Shown here one piece after another: positions 23,001-33,975 of a stretch of DNA of 64,000 nt. The position numbers were made by a program, and so were the translations under genes. This DNA comes from Dipteris shenzhenensis (taxonomy: Eukaryota; Polypodiophyta; Polypodiopsida; Gleicheniales), in NCBI GenBank assembly GCA_047967505.1, contig CM106538.1. One strand, 5' to 3'. The notes below the pieces were generated by a model. The model worked only from the letters and a program-made list of their open reading frames with translations. It was not told the DNA's origin and made no database searches. Positions within the stretch are counted from its first letter, which is position 1, and each line of letters opens with the position of its first letter.

Positions 23001-24458
23001 TTCAAGTGCTCTGTCGGTTGTGCAGTGGTACTATGAAAACAGTTTCTCAACCAAGTTGAAGTGTCCACTGTCGGTTCAACCAGATGATCTATTGTTTGAA
23101 TATATGTTTGCAACTTTGCATTCAATTTGATTCAAAGACCTGCAACCTGTGATATTGCTTTCCCTCGATGACTTTCTCCTAGAAATGATCAGATGATTGG
23201 ACTTACATTTTCAGAGAAAGATTGCACGTCGACGTTAACGTTGGGAACCGCGGATCAACGTGTTTGCGTGAAAACTGGATCAAAGTCTCAAAAGAGGAGC
23301 CGAGCCAGCCACGGCCCACGAACATTACGCGGGGACGCCGGTGATGAGAGTTTTTAACTGCCTTCTTCAAATCTTGAATCTCAAATCTCGATGCCACAGT
23401 GCAATTGTTTACATTTCCAGAGGAGTTTAAAATTAAAAATTATGCCTTTCGTGAAGCCGGCTATTCATCATTGTCCAGCCAATATTGTATTCTGCCATAC
23501 TACCGGCGTGCAAGATCTTGAGCTTCCACCTCGGTCCTCACCTGGATTGCACAGTTTTGCCCCTTAGAATTGACACATACATCCTCGTGAAGAGTCTGTT
23601 GCGGGTTCATATCAGTGCGTGCGTATATTGATCGTGAATGTCGGGTTTAATCTACCTCAGCTAGACTCTAAAACGCTTCCTAATTGCTACACAATTACGC
23701 ATTACCGTTGCGTTTTATAATCAGATTACAACATTGTGTGCTATGCTGTAATGGAGGCGGTTGAGTTGTGTGAAGTCATGAGAGGGTGACTATGCCAGTG
23801 TGATTGATTTATGGTCTCAGGCGCGGGGGTAGGCAGATCATTGACATCGCGCAGAAAGGCATGCCATTCCCGAGGTTGTTTACGTAGAAGCGGCAAGAGC
23901 CGCAAGACCACGATCGTACGTGGGGTTAGATGGGTTGTCAAAGAAATCCATTGATCCTTGTTTTGTGATAGCATAAGATAGCACGAAGCAGAGCCGCAAG
24001 TCTTCAGACATTCCTATAGAAAGGAAGTGTTTTCCTGTCCCAAATTGCGTGTTGCCATACTGGGTGGTTCCTGTTTAACACCGCGTCAGCCACAAGGCGC
24101 TGTCTAACATGATCAATCATTGTTAACGCACTGGTGACAAACCATCTCGCTCACTGTGGATGCGACCATTACTCTAACGCTCAATTGAGGAATTGTTTGA
24201 AACAGAAAGCTGGGGCATGCCTTGTTGCAGTTCCGGGTAGAGATCTTCGTGGCGGTCATAAAACGTGGATTGCTCAAAATCTTTATCAGTAAGCTAGAAC
24301 TAGAACGTCTAGACGTGGAAATTGGAAAAAATGGCAAAAATATTTCGAGCGTCTCTCTGATCGTTCATAATCAGTGATCATGATATTGCAGCTGTGTACG
24401 GTAATCTAAACTGTCCGTAAAAGTTTATATCTGAATTGGATCGTAGGTAGTGGTAGTC
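23001..24458. other. Upstream region of the MYB gene
   Basis: Composition here is less AT-rich and visibly less repetitive than in the flanks, and no transposon domain is seen. Minus-strand open frames (23741-23974, 24113-24337) show no recognisable family and are probably chance. This stretch presumably holds the promoter and 5' UTR of the MYB gene. I could not place a TATA box or transcription start with confidence. Confidence 0.4.
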
Positions 24459-25676
24459 ATGAGAGCTCTTTGGTCACCCGAAGAGGATGAGAAGCTGCTG
24501 AAGGCCCTGGGCGAGCCGCAAATCCATCAAACTTGGAGCGATATAGCTAGTAAAGCGGGTAAGAGGATGCTTGCTAAATTTATCTTATAATAGCTGGTTG
24601 CTTTCGAAATGGCTTACAGTTGTGAGGCTGAGCAGGTCTGCGACGATGCGGAAAGAGCTGTAGGAGACGTTGGATGAACCACTTGAGACCAGGCATAAAG
24701 CGCGGAAAATTCTCGATGGATGAAGCGATGCTTATATGTGAGCTGCAAAAGCTCTATGGAAACAGGTATTGTCACTGATCAAAAGTGTAGCTGCTGTGGT
24801 TCAATATGATGAGAGTCGATCTTCGGTAAGACAATGGTACATTAATTCCACTACTGGCTGACGACGATCGTTCTTCGATCAATGAATACTTAGTCTAGAT
24901 CCCTTGTTCTTGCTAAAAACAGATGGACCAAGATAGCTGCGCATCTGGGAGGGAGAACAGACAACGATGTAAAGAACATGTGGCACATTTTCATGAGGAA
25001 GAGGCAACCGACGCAAAATCAAGGACAGCCGGCCACCATAATTAGCACTGAGAAAACAGAATCAGGAACGCGTGAAACTCCAGGCGCCGCGATTGCGAAA
25101 GTTTCTGATCAGCATGGCAGCACAGGGACGTCGAAGCCTTTCGTTTGCCATTCGAAGATTCCCGCGCTGCGACCTGTGTTCACTTCGTTCTTTGCTGCTG
25201 AGGAGGGTACGTCTGGAGATCACTTGCTGATGTCCGAGCTGCACAACCCGAATATTTCGCAGGAGGCTCAAGCAATAAACTCAGCCTGCAATCAAGCTGT
25301 CTCAATGGAGTCGACGGAATGGGCGATGTGGATCGATCGAATAACCGATGGAATTACAGTAGCAAGCCGCAACGATTCATCAACGAAGCAGGTGCAGCAG
25401 ATTACAGCACCGGCAAGCGAGACGTTCTGCAGCAGCAGCATCGATACTATTAATGTCTGCGCGCATGACTCCAAAGAAAAGAGTATTGGAAGTAGGATGG
25501 TGGCAACCACAGGCATGCATGTCGAACAACATTCTGCAGCTGAAGCAGTAAACAATAATCCGATTAACGATTCGTGGATGATGATGCAGGAAGAGAACGA
25601 AGCAATCAAGCTCCCACCGATTCATGAAGGCTGGAATGAACTTCTGGGCTACTTTCAGCTGCAAGACCTTATATGA
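24459..25676 (+). CDS. R2R3-MYB transcription factor, three exons, 327 aa
   Basis: Exons 24459-24558, 24636-24765 and 24923-25676 join at GT-AG sites in phase and give 327 residues. The R2 repeat starts almost at the N-terminus ([17 protein letters not shown], then [10 protein letters not shown]) and ends with [19 protein letters not shown]3 follows as [37 protein letters not shown] and [11 protein letters not shown]. Phe replaces the first Trp of R3, as in nearly all R2R3 proteins. Both introns fall at the classic R2R3-MYB positions (before LRRCGKSCR and inside GNR|W). The tail of about 220 residues is Ser/Thr/Gln-rich with no motif I recognise. Such proteins bind DNA in the nucleus. The [11 protein letters not shown] and WSDIA..AGL words resemble the MYB46/83 type, but the R3 end is unusual, so the subgroup is open. 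Confidence 0.9.
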
Positions 25677-26481
25677 CATAACATCTGATTCATCGACCTT
25701 CATTTTCTTCGCCTCCTTCTACACCGTTCTGTATCTCCATGTTTCATCTTCATTTTCCGTCTCCCACTTCTTTTTCTCTTCTTCTTCATCATACCTCGCG
25801 ACTATTATTTTGCGACTATTATTTTGTGGCAAACCTCGTTGCCTCTTTACCCTTGCTGTAAATATTCGTAAAAACTAATGTCTACAAAGAGTGTTTACAC
25901 TCTTATTAAATTTACTCTTGCACTAGCTCCAACGATTCTCAAGAAAAGCCTACATGATTTCAAACATGTAAAAACTGTCCTCCACACAAGATAGATTTAG
26001 ATAATAATTTAGCGCGTTCTATGTGTCTTTTGGTGTCTCTCTCTATCTTGTGTGAGAGAGAGATTTCACCTCCAAAAAAAGGTGTGATTTAAAAAAAAAA
26101 GTGTGCAATTTCACCAAGAACTGTGCCTTTTGTGCATGAGAAAGGTGTAGCAAAAATATTTTTGGATTATGATCAGGTTACGCTCAAAGGATTTCATTTG
26201 ATTTTAGAGTTCAAAGACCATGGTTCTTCATTTAATCCACAATTACTTCTCTTGAGTTTACACATTATGTCACCCATATGAAAGTATTTAATCGTGAAAT
26301 CAAGAAGGTTGGAACTTGGGGAGAGAGGAAATGCTCAAGAGTTGAGGAATGACTAGGGTGATTGATGCGATGTGTGAAACTCATCTCAAAATTGTAGAAT
26401 AGAGTTTACATGAATCAAAACATGACACCTAGCACATGATTTATGATTAGAAGTGTCATTCACAGGGAGAAAACAACATGG
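25677..26481. other. Downstream of the MYB gene; AT-rich spacer
   Basis: The first 200 bases are TC-rich and probably hold the 3' UTR. TATTAAATT lies near 25910 as a possible poly(A) signal context, not a clear one. A small inverted CTCTCTCT/ATCTTGTGTGAGAGAGAG pair is at about 26035-26065. I see no further gene. Confidence 0.4.
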
Positions 26482-26720
26482 AACACTATATTAGGGAATT
26501 TTCAAATAGTTTGGGACTTCCCAATATGGTTAAGATTTGGCCACACGGTCAAATTTGAACCCATTACTTGAAAGTGCAGTCCATCCTAAGAACCATATTA
26601 GGGAATCCTCCCAAGTCCCACTTTCAAATAAGGGTTCATGTTTTGGCCACATGGTCAAATCTTAACTCTTTACTTGAAAGTGGGACTTGAGATATTTCCA
26701 AATTCTCTAATATGGTGTTA
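26482..26720. mobile_element. Fold-back MITE, about 239 bp
   Basis: The left arm starts AACACTATATTAGGGAATTT and the right end reads AAATTCTCTAATATGGTGTT, an imperfect inversion. The symmetry continues through the whole element. GGTTAAGATTTGGCCACACGG in the left half pairs with CCACATGGTCAAATCTTAAC in the right half. An inner CCATATTAGGGAATCCTCCC block repeats the terminal word. No coding capacity. A target-site duplication was not clear. Confidence 0.7.
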
Positions 26721-27447
26721 TAGATCTTGCATTGATTATATGAAAAAAAAGTCATTTCATGAATCAAAGCCAAAAAAGATCATGAAGGAATGTATTTTTA
26801 ACACTAAAAAGGAAATGCATGTTAATTGTATGGACTCTGTCTCAAATAGTATTTGGGATAGTAGTCATGCACTATGAAAGTAATTGTAAGCATGAAATTT
26901 AAAACACATGTTATATTAACTCAAAGGAATCTAGCATAGTAATTATTTGCATGAGGATTCAAATCACATATTATTTGTATGCGAAATCGTAAATGGATTT
27001 TATATAATGTCCATTTGAGACATATGAAAGTGCCTTTTTCATGCATATGAATTTCTCGGTCTCTATAGATACTTGATTGAAATGTAAATAATCACTTTGG
27101 TTATTTGCATATGTTTTAAATTGCAAGATTGCAAATTGGAGGAGAATGGATCAAGACTATCCAACAGCAACCAAGAAGAAGAAAAAGAACAAGAGATAGT
27201 AGCTTGCAGAAAGAGTTATGGTAGCTTTTGTAAATGCCTTGACACAACATTGTAAAAATGGAAAGATTCACACAAAATGATTTTGCAATCACTAGTGAAG
27301 TGGTCTAATTAACTTCATACATAATGAGCTTCCATTTGAAAAAAAGAGAGAGGAAGAGACAAGAAAACCTAGAAACATGACATAGAGATGGAAGTTAAAT
27401 GGATTGATGCTAGAGGCATGTGGAGACAAGTTATATGCTTGAGATAT
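26721..27447. other. AT-rich spacer
   Basis: No domain, repeat or RNA gene was recognised. The open frame at 26638-26877 overlaps the MITE and has no family resemblance. Confidence 0.4.
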
Positions 27448-27745
27448 CGGTTAGGTCAAGGGTTTGGAAGGTGGCGATTCTCTCTGAATAAGCCTGTGAG
27501 CTACTGTGGTTTTTTATACGTTGGTGTGAGTCGATTAGCATGGAAGATTATTGGATCCAATATTAGGTATCAATGCTTCCACATGGGTTAGGTCAAGGTG
27601 TGTGGCAGGTGGCGTTTCTCTCTAAAATAAGCCCGTGAGCTTCTGTGTTTTTTTATACATTGGTACTACTTGCTATTGTGTGAGTCAATTAGCATGGAAG
27701 ATTATTGGATCTAATATTAGGTCTCAAAGCTTCCACAATGCATTT
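27448..27745. repeat. Direct duplication, about 140-150-bp units
   Basis: Two copies share GGTGGCG-TTCTCTCT, AATAAGCC-GTGAGCT-CTGT, TTTTTTATAC-TTGGT and AGCATGGAAGATTATTGGAT. Landmarks stand at 27468/27607 and at 27538/27690, so the second copy carries a short extra segment. Confidence 0.7.
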
Positions 27746-27828
27746 CAAAACATCATTAACAGATTCTCCATGCCCCTATCATGAATTAGGATTTGATACC
27801 AAATAACCTTGTATTAATGGAAAATAGC

Positions 27829-28190
27829 ATGAAAGCTTTAATGCACTAAAGAAAGTATTTGTTGAAGGGCATGCATTAAAGATTGTTGACCTCCAAAAAG
27901 GGTATAAAACCCACTTTTCGAGCACTTTTTTTAGAAACCAAGCCAAGTGGTAGTGTGGTAGGAGAAACTTTACTTCAAGAGGGAAGGCCAATAGCCTTTA
28001 AATGCAAAAAGATTTCCTCCTCAATGTGTATGGCCAACTCATGGATTGGAGTTGTATGCTATGAAATGTGCTTTGAAAGTATGGAAGCATTATCTTTATA
28101 ATTTCACATTTTATGTGGAAATTGACCACAATACTTTGAAGTCTTTTTACTAACAACTAAAGTTAGTGATGTCACAAATTTAGGGGAGAA
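27829..28190 (+). pseudogene. Ty3-gypsy reverse transcriptase/RNase H fragment
   Basis: In mixed plus-strand frames one reads SFNALKKVFVEGHALKIVDLQKG, then GETLLQEGRPIAFKCKKISSS, and YLYNFTFYVEIDHNTLKSF. This is the order of the connection and RNase H regions of gypsy polyproteins (ALK..F...P-L...D, then LLQ.G.PIA..SKK, then H-YL-G..F....DH..L). Frameshifts and stops are frequent and no other gypsy domain adjoins it. It is an isolated, old fragment. Confidence 0.7.
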
Positions 28191-29085
28191 TTGGGGTCTC
28201 AAAAGGGCCTCATAAGGAATGGATTAAGCTAATACCAAGTGAACCCACTATGGTAAGCCATGGGCTAAGGGTCCCCAAGCATTTAATCAACTGACATGGG
28301 TACCTTTATTTTGAAATTGATCAACCTTGGCCCTTGGATGGAGGTGGATGGTGGATGAATCAAAGGCCAAGGATGCTCAAATTGGTGGGAGGCACCTTTG
28401 GTGGGCTCCAAGCTGGCAAATGTTGACAAAATAGAGGTGTAATAAAGGGGGGTAGGTCGCCATTTGTTGTGGACCATTAGATCTTAGATAGATCTAATGG
28501 TGGAGATCAAATAATCAAATGAAGGGCCTAGATTGAGGCAGATTTTGGAGGGTGTAGATGGAGCCATTGAGATCAGCAGTTGAGATTTAGGTGCATAATG
28601 GACGGTGCATATTTGAGCGCCTTTTTCTTCCATCTCCACCCTTGGATCTCCTAGAGATCAATGGCACGGATTCCAGTTCCTTGATTTGCGACCAACAAAG
28701 CTAACATCGGCTTATTGTTTCTTGGAGTATTTTAGGTGGCTACTTCTAATTAAACCAAAGAAAAATATTTACCTTAATTTTGCACACACAAAAGAAAATC
28801 CTTAAGAAGTCCTGCCTAACATCCTAGCAAAGTGTAGATGGAACAACAGGGACATGCTTGAAAACCAAAGCATTTCTAATGAGCTAAATCTTATGGACTA
28901 TGATTGCATAGAGAGTTTGGATCTTGCTAGCAAACATGTCTAGAGTTATGTATTTACCTTAGTTGGATGGGATCCCATTTCATGTCGATATGGCCTCCAG
29001 TGGCATGCCACATATGTATATCCTTGTGCAACCACCATGCTCGTCTTGAAACCAAGGAAAATGTATCGGGATCTAGATAGCAATG
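28191..29085. other. Spacer, nothing recognised
   Basis: It contains dispersed words such as CCATTAGATCTTAGATAGATCTAATGG, a short perfect palindrome near 28475-28502, but no gene. Confidence 0.4.
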
Positions 29086-29385
29086 CACTTGAGAGATTAT
29101 CAATTTTGGAGAGTGCTTTTGACCTTTAGATAGATTCAATCATAGCTTGACCTTCAAAATTATCCTCATGTGTAGTTTTTTTCCTCTCCATGAATACGTC
29201 GATTAAACCATAGCTATTTGGAAGGCACAAGAGACATCATGGGATAGGACAAGTGGGGCATATTATGGAGAAGAAGAAGACTTCATAGGAGGATAATTAT
29301 GAAGGTCAAACTATGGCCAACTCTACAAATTCATTAAAACTGAAGGTGAAAAGCACTCTCCAAAAGTGATAATATCTAAACTACA
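29086..29385. repeat. Inverted repeat (fold-back), arms of about 95 bp
   Basis: The left arm (about 29086-29178) reads CAATGCACTTGAGAGATTAT ... TTTTGGAGAGTGCTTTT ... CTTGACCTTCAAAATTATCC. The right arm (about 29287-29385) is its imperfect reverse complement, ending CATTG. About 110 bases separate them. It could be a MITE or an inverted duplication. No target-site duplication was found. Confidence 0.7.
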
Positions 29386-29955
29386 TTGCTAGCTTGATCA
29401 TTATGAAATTCTCTCTTTCTCCAATTGTTCACAAATACAGTTTGGTGGACAAGTTATGTTCTTTCCTAAACCAAGGAAAATGTATATCCTTCACACCAGA
29501 ACCAGTAAACTAAACTAATTTAACTACTAGTAAACTAAAATAATTTAACTACTTGGAAAGACATCAATTTCAACCATCAGACTAATCATCAATTATTTTG
29601 ATTGCGATGTATATTTCTATTTTCAATTTCTATAATTAGACAATAGCAAAACTCAGTTTAGGATAATCACATTAATCATCTAAATTATATATTGTTGTGA
29701 AAACCATCGGGCTGGTTATGGACATCGCACTAAACTATTAAACTAATTTAACTACTAGTAAACTAAACTAAGGTAACTACTAGGAAAACAACACCACCGA
29801 GATGGTCATCAATTGCCACCATGCAAGCATTCAATAGGTAAGAAATGGAGACTTATAATAATGATGGAGTGGAGAGCAAAATGATGGTGTGGTAAGGATT
29901 AAGTGGCAACCCTCGGAGCTTGATTAGGATTAAGTGTGATGACTTAATGTCATTG
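29386..29955. other. AT-rich spacer with AACTACTAGTAAACTAA words
   Basis: The word TTTAACTACTAGTAAACTAA recurs (about 29518, 29538 and 29747) with CTAAACTAATTTAACTAC variants. No gene is seen. Confidence 0.4.
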
Positions 29956-30290
29956 CATTTCAGCCAATGGGCTTGTAGCCAATTAAATAGCCACCTGGCT
30001 TGCATGATGGGATGACCATATGATTAACAAAGTTTGCAACTCTCTTGAGCCACCATGATGGCTGGAGTCTGGTGGTGCCATCCAAATAATCATGAGCCAT
30101 CTTAATAAGCCACTTTAAAATAATCAAAATTTGAGCTAACACAGTATGACTAGAGGCTTGGTGGTGCCATCCAAACAATCATGAGTCATGCTAATAAGCC
30201 ACCATAAATTAATAAAAATCTAAGCCAGTGTGGTGACTAGAGGCTTGGTGGTGCCATGTAGCCTCGTTGACTTCAAATTTAAGTGGGTAC
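29956..30290. repeat. GTGGTGCCATCCAAATAATCATGAGCC repeat cluster, copy 1
   Basis: A module of about 90 bases (GTGGTGACTAGAGGCTTGGTGGTGCCATCC, then AATCATGAG-CAT, then TAATAAGCCAC) occurs here about three times, with a last partial copy near 30230. The same family recurs in the same orientation at 33655-33975. Confidence 0.65.
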
Positions 30291-31341
30291 TAGCTATTTA
30301 AGTGCCATGTCGCCTTGTCAACTTCACATTGCTCCACCATCATCTCCCCTTTTTTGTCAACTTCATGTTGGTCTACCATAATCTCTACCACCCTCGTCGA
30401 CTTCACACAGCTCTAGCCTCATTTCCCACTCTTGTCTTTGACTCCATAGACTCCCACCCTCATCCCCACCACCTTTATCAACTTCACACTAATCTACCCT
30501 TGTCTCTACCACCTTCGTCAACTTCACATAGTTCCACCCTTCTCTCCTACTCAACCCTCCTCCTAGTCAACACTTGTCTCCACCCTTTGGCTATGTCCCA
30601 CCTTCCATTGATCTCATTCTTATTCCTAGCTATCTCCAAACCAGTGGTAGCTCTCTGCCACATTCGTAAAGTGACTAAGATGCTAATGGACCTTAATTAG
30701 ATGGGAAATCTTCTTGATTTAACCCACTTGGCAACTGCATTTGAGTCCTACACCAATGATGTTATTTGTGAATTCTATATGGGCTGTATAGCCAAGCTAA
30801 CCAAGCTAGAGAGATGATCTTGCAGGAGTTTTTACAATGTCATGCACAACTGAAGGTTGCCTTTGAAAATTTGGGTAGCTCACTAGCTGAGCAGAATGTC
30901 CAGTAAACAATTTTGGGTATCTAGCTCGCCACTTGAATTGAGCTTTCTTGTGTTGACAAAACAATTATCTCACCAACTGAGCTAAGATTTATGTATATAA
31001 CGTGAGCTTTTTGTAACAAATTTTTGTATATAAGCTTTGCTTTCTTTATAATAGGATTTTGATTTTAAGTTCTCTAGGGGGACATATAAGCCGAGCTTTC
31101 TTGCTAATAGGAATTTTGAATTTAAGTTCTCTAGGAGGACATACTAACCTAATCTTTCTTGTATTGATAGAATAACAATGGAAATTATATCAATTAGATT
31201 CCTCCCCTCCACAAATCAATGAGGTTTTTTTGCAAAAATACTTTCTATATATTAATATAAGAAAAAAGGAAGATCATTCTTATAAGATATAGTTACAATG
31301 AAGGAGCAGACATTGCCTAATCATAAAGGTAAGACCCTCTC
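30291..31341. other. Spacer with CT-rich low-complexity frame
   Basis: The plus-strand open frame 30302-30700 is a His/Leu/Ser-rich translation of a repetitive CACC/CAACTTCAC stretch, and a real protein is unlikely. From 30930 to 31190 a TTTAAGTTCTCTAGG-GGACATA word with GCTTTCTTG is repeated. This may be LTR or leader sequence of the copia fragment that follows. Confidence 0.4.
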
Positions 31342-31712
31342 ATGGCTACCTTTAAAACAGACAAATTCAATGGCCAAGGCTTCCACACTTGGCAAATGAA
31401 AATTAAATTTGTGCTTATGAAGGAGAATTCATGGGATTTAGTCAAGCCAGGGAATTAGTCATCATCACAAGAGGGTGAATCCACCACAACCAAAGGAACG
31501 GGGAAGACAAGTGACTCTACTTCAACAACACTAGCAAATGCTAAAAGGCTATAGAAAGCCTATACAATTATTGCATTAGGTTTGGGAGATGATTACATGC
31601 ATCATATTTCATATTTGTAATCTCCATTCACTGAAGATCATGCAATGGATGTGTTCTTGAAGAGTGTGCCTCATGATTTTGACTATGCTTTGACTACTTT
31701 GAAGAATTTTTC
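31342..31712 (+). pseudogene. Ty1-copia gag fragment
   Basis: From an ATG at 31342 the frame reads MATFKTDKFNGQGFHTWQM, KIKFVLMKENSWDLV, then acidic/Ser-rich sequence, LGLGDDYMHHIS and SVPHDFDYALTTL. This is the start of a copia gag (the F.G..F..W...M...L typical of UBN2/DUF4219-type gag). In-frame stops (after KPGN, after KRL, after SYL) interrupt it. It breaks off where a small MITE has inserted, and no continuation was recognised beyond. Confidence 0.75.
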
Positions 31713-31721
31713 CTAGCCAAC

Positions 31722-31844
31722 ATATGGCCCTTGAGGGGTCACCTTTAGGGGGAAGGGCCATATCTATCTAGTGGCATCCTGGATATTGTATAATGCATGT
31801 TGATATGGGCCTTGCCCCTAGAGGGGACCCCTCAAGGGCCATAT
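31722..31844. mobile_element. 123-bp MITE with ~44-bp inverted termini, inside copia gag
   Basis: The left arm starts ATATGGCCCTTGAGGGGTC and continues CCTTTAGGGGGAAGGGCCATATC. The right arm, from about 31802, is its reverse complement with few mismatches and ends GGGCCATAT. Only about 35 bases separate the arms. The arms are GC-rich against AT-rich flanks. No clear target-site duplication was identified. Confidence 0.8.
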
Positions 31845-32079
31845 CATCAATTGTATTTTCTAAAAGTTAATTGTATTTTTCTAGATGTATCTCCATGCAA
31901 CCACCATGGTGTGTTGTTGGAGCTATTTTAGCGCTATTTTGGTCCTAAACCAAGAAAAATGTAGTCCTACTTTACTAGAATTTGTCCTTGTTGCAATAAA
32001 TCCTAAATGAGGGAAAAAGTATTCCAAGCCATGGCGGTGACTAGAGGCCCAGTGGTATCTACATCCAATAACAAGTTAT

Positions 32080-33345
32080 ATAAAAATTAACATGAACAAT
32101 TTATAATGAGAGCTTCATGGAGCAAAAATTGAACAAAATATCTTACATTTATTAAAACTGAGCAATTGTTGAGGGCCTTAAAGGCCAAAAGATTACATCT
32201 AGCGAGCATAACCACGCAACCATTGCTGAGTGGTTTATATAAAAATTAACAACAGTTTATATTGAGAGCCTCATGGAGAAAAATTTGAACAAAAGAGATT
32301 AAATTTGTAAAAATTTAGCAATTGCTGAGAGCCTTAGAGGCCAAAAGATTACATCCAGTGAGCCAAAAGCTTGCTGAGAGCCTTAGAGGCCAAAAGTTAC
32401 ATCCAACCATTGCTGAGTAGTTATGAGCCTCGTTGAGCAACAGGATATTTGTACAACTCTGTATTGCCGATTGTTGATAGCAAGAGGATATTTTAACAAA
32501 TTTTCCACTAGCCCAACTTGCTATATTTGAATTTTTTGGAGAGCCGATGGAGGAGACGATAGAGAGGCCGACCCCTGCCAATAATGAGACGAGAAAGCTC
32601 TGCTATGAAAATACTTAGACCTTCTTAAACATCTCCAAGAAATCCATAGAGCACATCCATATAGAGGCCAGAGGTGTGCATGCCATTCAAGGTCATAACA
32701 TGTAGATGTGGGGGGAATCATTCAAGGGAACGAAGAGATTCCACAAGTGCGAGCACAAGTGGTTTATATAAAAATTAACAATAGTCTATACAAAGAGCCT
32801 CATAAAGTAAAAATTGAACAAAAGAGATTACATTTATAAAAACTTGGAAATTGTTGAGAGCCTTAGAGGCCAAAAGATTGCATCCAGTGAGCCAAAAGAC
32901 TGCTAAAAGCCTTAGAGGCCAAGACACTACATCTAGCCATTACTACGTAGTTATGAGCCTCGTTGAGTGTTGAGCAAGAGGATATTTGTATATCTCAGTA
33001 TTGCCAATTGTTGCTGATAGCAAGAGGATATTGGTATAACTCAGTATTGCCACTAGCCCAGCTTGCTACATTCAAATTTTTTGGGGAGCCGATGGAGGAG
33101 ACGGTGGAGAGGCTCAAGACCGTGTGCACATTGCACAAATGTAGGACTCAAATAAGGCCCCCCAACAAGACAAGAGTACTCTACTATGAAAATCCTTAGC
33201 CCTTCATCAACTTCTCTAGGGAAACGATAGAGCACAACCATATAGAGGCCAAAGGTGTGCATGCTATTCAAGGTAGTGACATGCAGATGTGGGGGGAATC
33301 GATCAAGAGAACAAAGAGATTCCATGAGAGTGAGCATTTCAAGTC
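32080..33345. repeat. Large direct repeat (~530-580 bp), two copies plus a partial one
   Basis: Copy A runs from about 32228 to 32757, copy B from about 32758 to 33345, and a partial leader stands at 32080-32230. Each has TTTATATAAAAATTAACA, GAGAGCCTTAGAGGCCAAAAG (itself doubled), TTATGAGCCTCGTTGAG, GCAAGAGGATATT, GCCGATGGAGGAGACG, GTGTGCATGC-ATTCAAGGT and a GATGTGGGGGGAATC segment. Copy B has about 50 extra bases in the coding-like part. The two copies are diverged, so the duplication is not recent. Confidence 0.8.
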
Positions 33346-33348
33346 CTA
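33085..33348 (+). pseudogene. Unidentified coding-like segment within repeat copy B
   Basis: The plus frame reads EPMEETVERLKTVCTLHKCR, TQIRPPNKTRVLYYENP, then after one stop FSRETIEHNHIEAKGVHAIQ, MQMWGESIKRTKRFHESEHF. Copy A (about 32548-32752) keeps the same wording in part (EPMEETIERP, IEHIHIEARGVHAIQG, MWGESFKGTKRFH). It differs at sites that often leave the amino acid alike, so this was probably once protein-coding. I do not recognise the family. It may be part of a transposon polyprotein. Confidence 0.45.
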
Positions 33349-33654
33349 ATGAATGCAACACAATGACCTTATATATGAGAAGGTAGAAAAGATTGGGATC
33401 ATCTTACATCGAGGGGTGATAGTAGTAATAGGCATGGTGAAAAGAGTGGGTGAGTAGTGGAGCAGATGAGCAAGGGAGCAGATGATTGAATGAGAGTTGG
33501 TGCAGATGAGTGAATGAGAGTTGCAAGAGGGAGCATGGAACAAAGTAGGGCAAGGGCAAAAGAGAGCTAGAGGAGGGTGCGTGGAGAAAAGTAGCAGAGC
33601 AAGGAGGGCAGATGAGAGCAAATAGCCAAATGCCAAATACCATAAACCTTATAT

Positions 33655-33975
33655 ATATTACAAAGTTTGAGCCACTGTGGTGACTGGAGGCCCGGTGTGC
33701 CATCCAAATAATCATGAGCCATTTTAAACCACTACCTTCATTAATAAAAATTCGAGGAGGTTGCCATCCAAATAATCATGAGCCATTTTAAAGCAAAGTA
33801 GCCACATGCCAAATGCCATAGAGCTTATATTAATCAAAGTTTGAGCCACTGCAGTGACTAGAGGCCCGGTGTGCCATCAAAATGATCATGAGTCATTTTA
33901 ACCGCCACCTTAATTAATCAAATTATGGGGAGGGTGCCATCCAAATTTAATCATGAGCCATTTTAATTGCAGGCC
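33655..33975. repeat. GTGCCATCCAAATAATCATGAGCC repeat cluster, copy 2
   Basis: Modules at about 33699, 33762, 33872 and 33935 repeat TGCCATC-AAAT-ATCATGAGCCATTTTAA with GAGCCACTG-GGTGACT-GAGGCCCGGT. They are the same family and orientation as 29956-30290. The two clusters bracket 3.4 kb of transposon-like sequence. Confidence 0.7.

Noticed and set aside
25292-25703. Minus-strand frames of 105-107 codons across the MYB last exon
   Set aside because: They are antisense to the spliced MYB frame and have no recognisable domain.
30302-30700. Plus-strand frame of 132 codons
   Set aside because: It is His/Leu/Ser-rich from repeated CAACTTCAC words, in a stretch without other gene signals.
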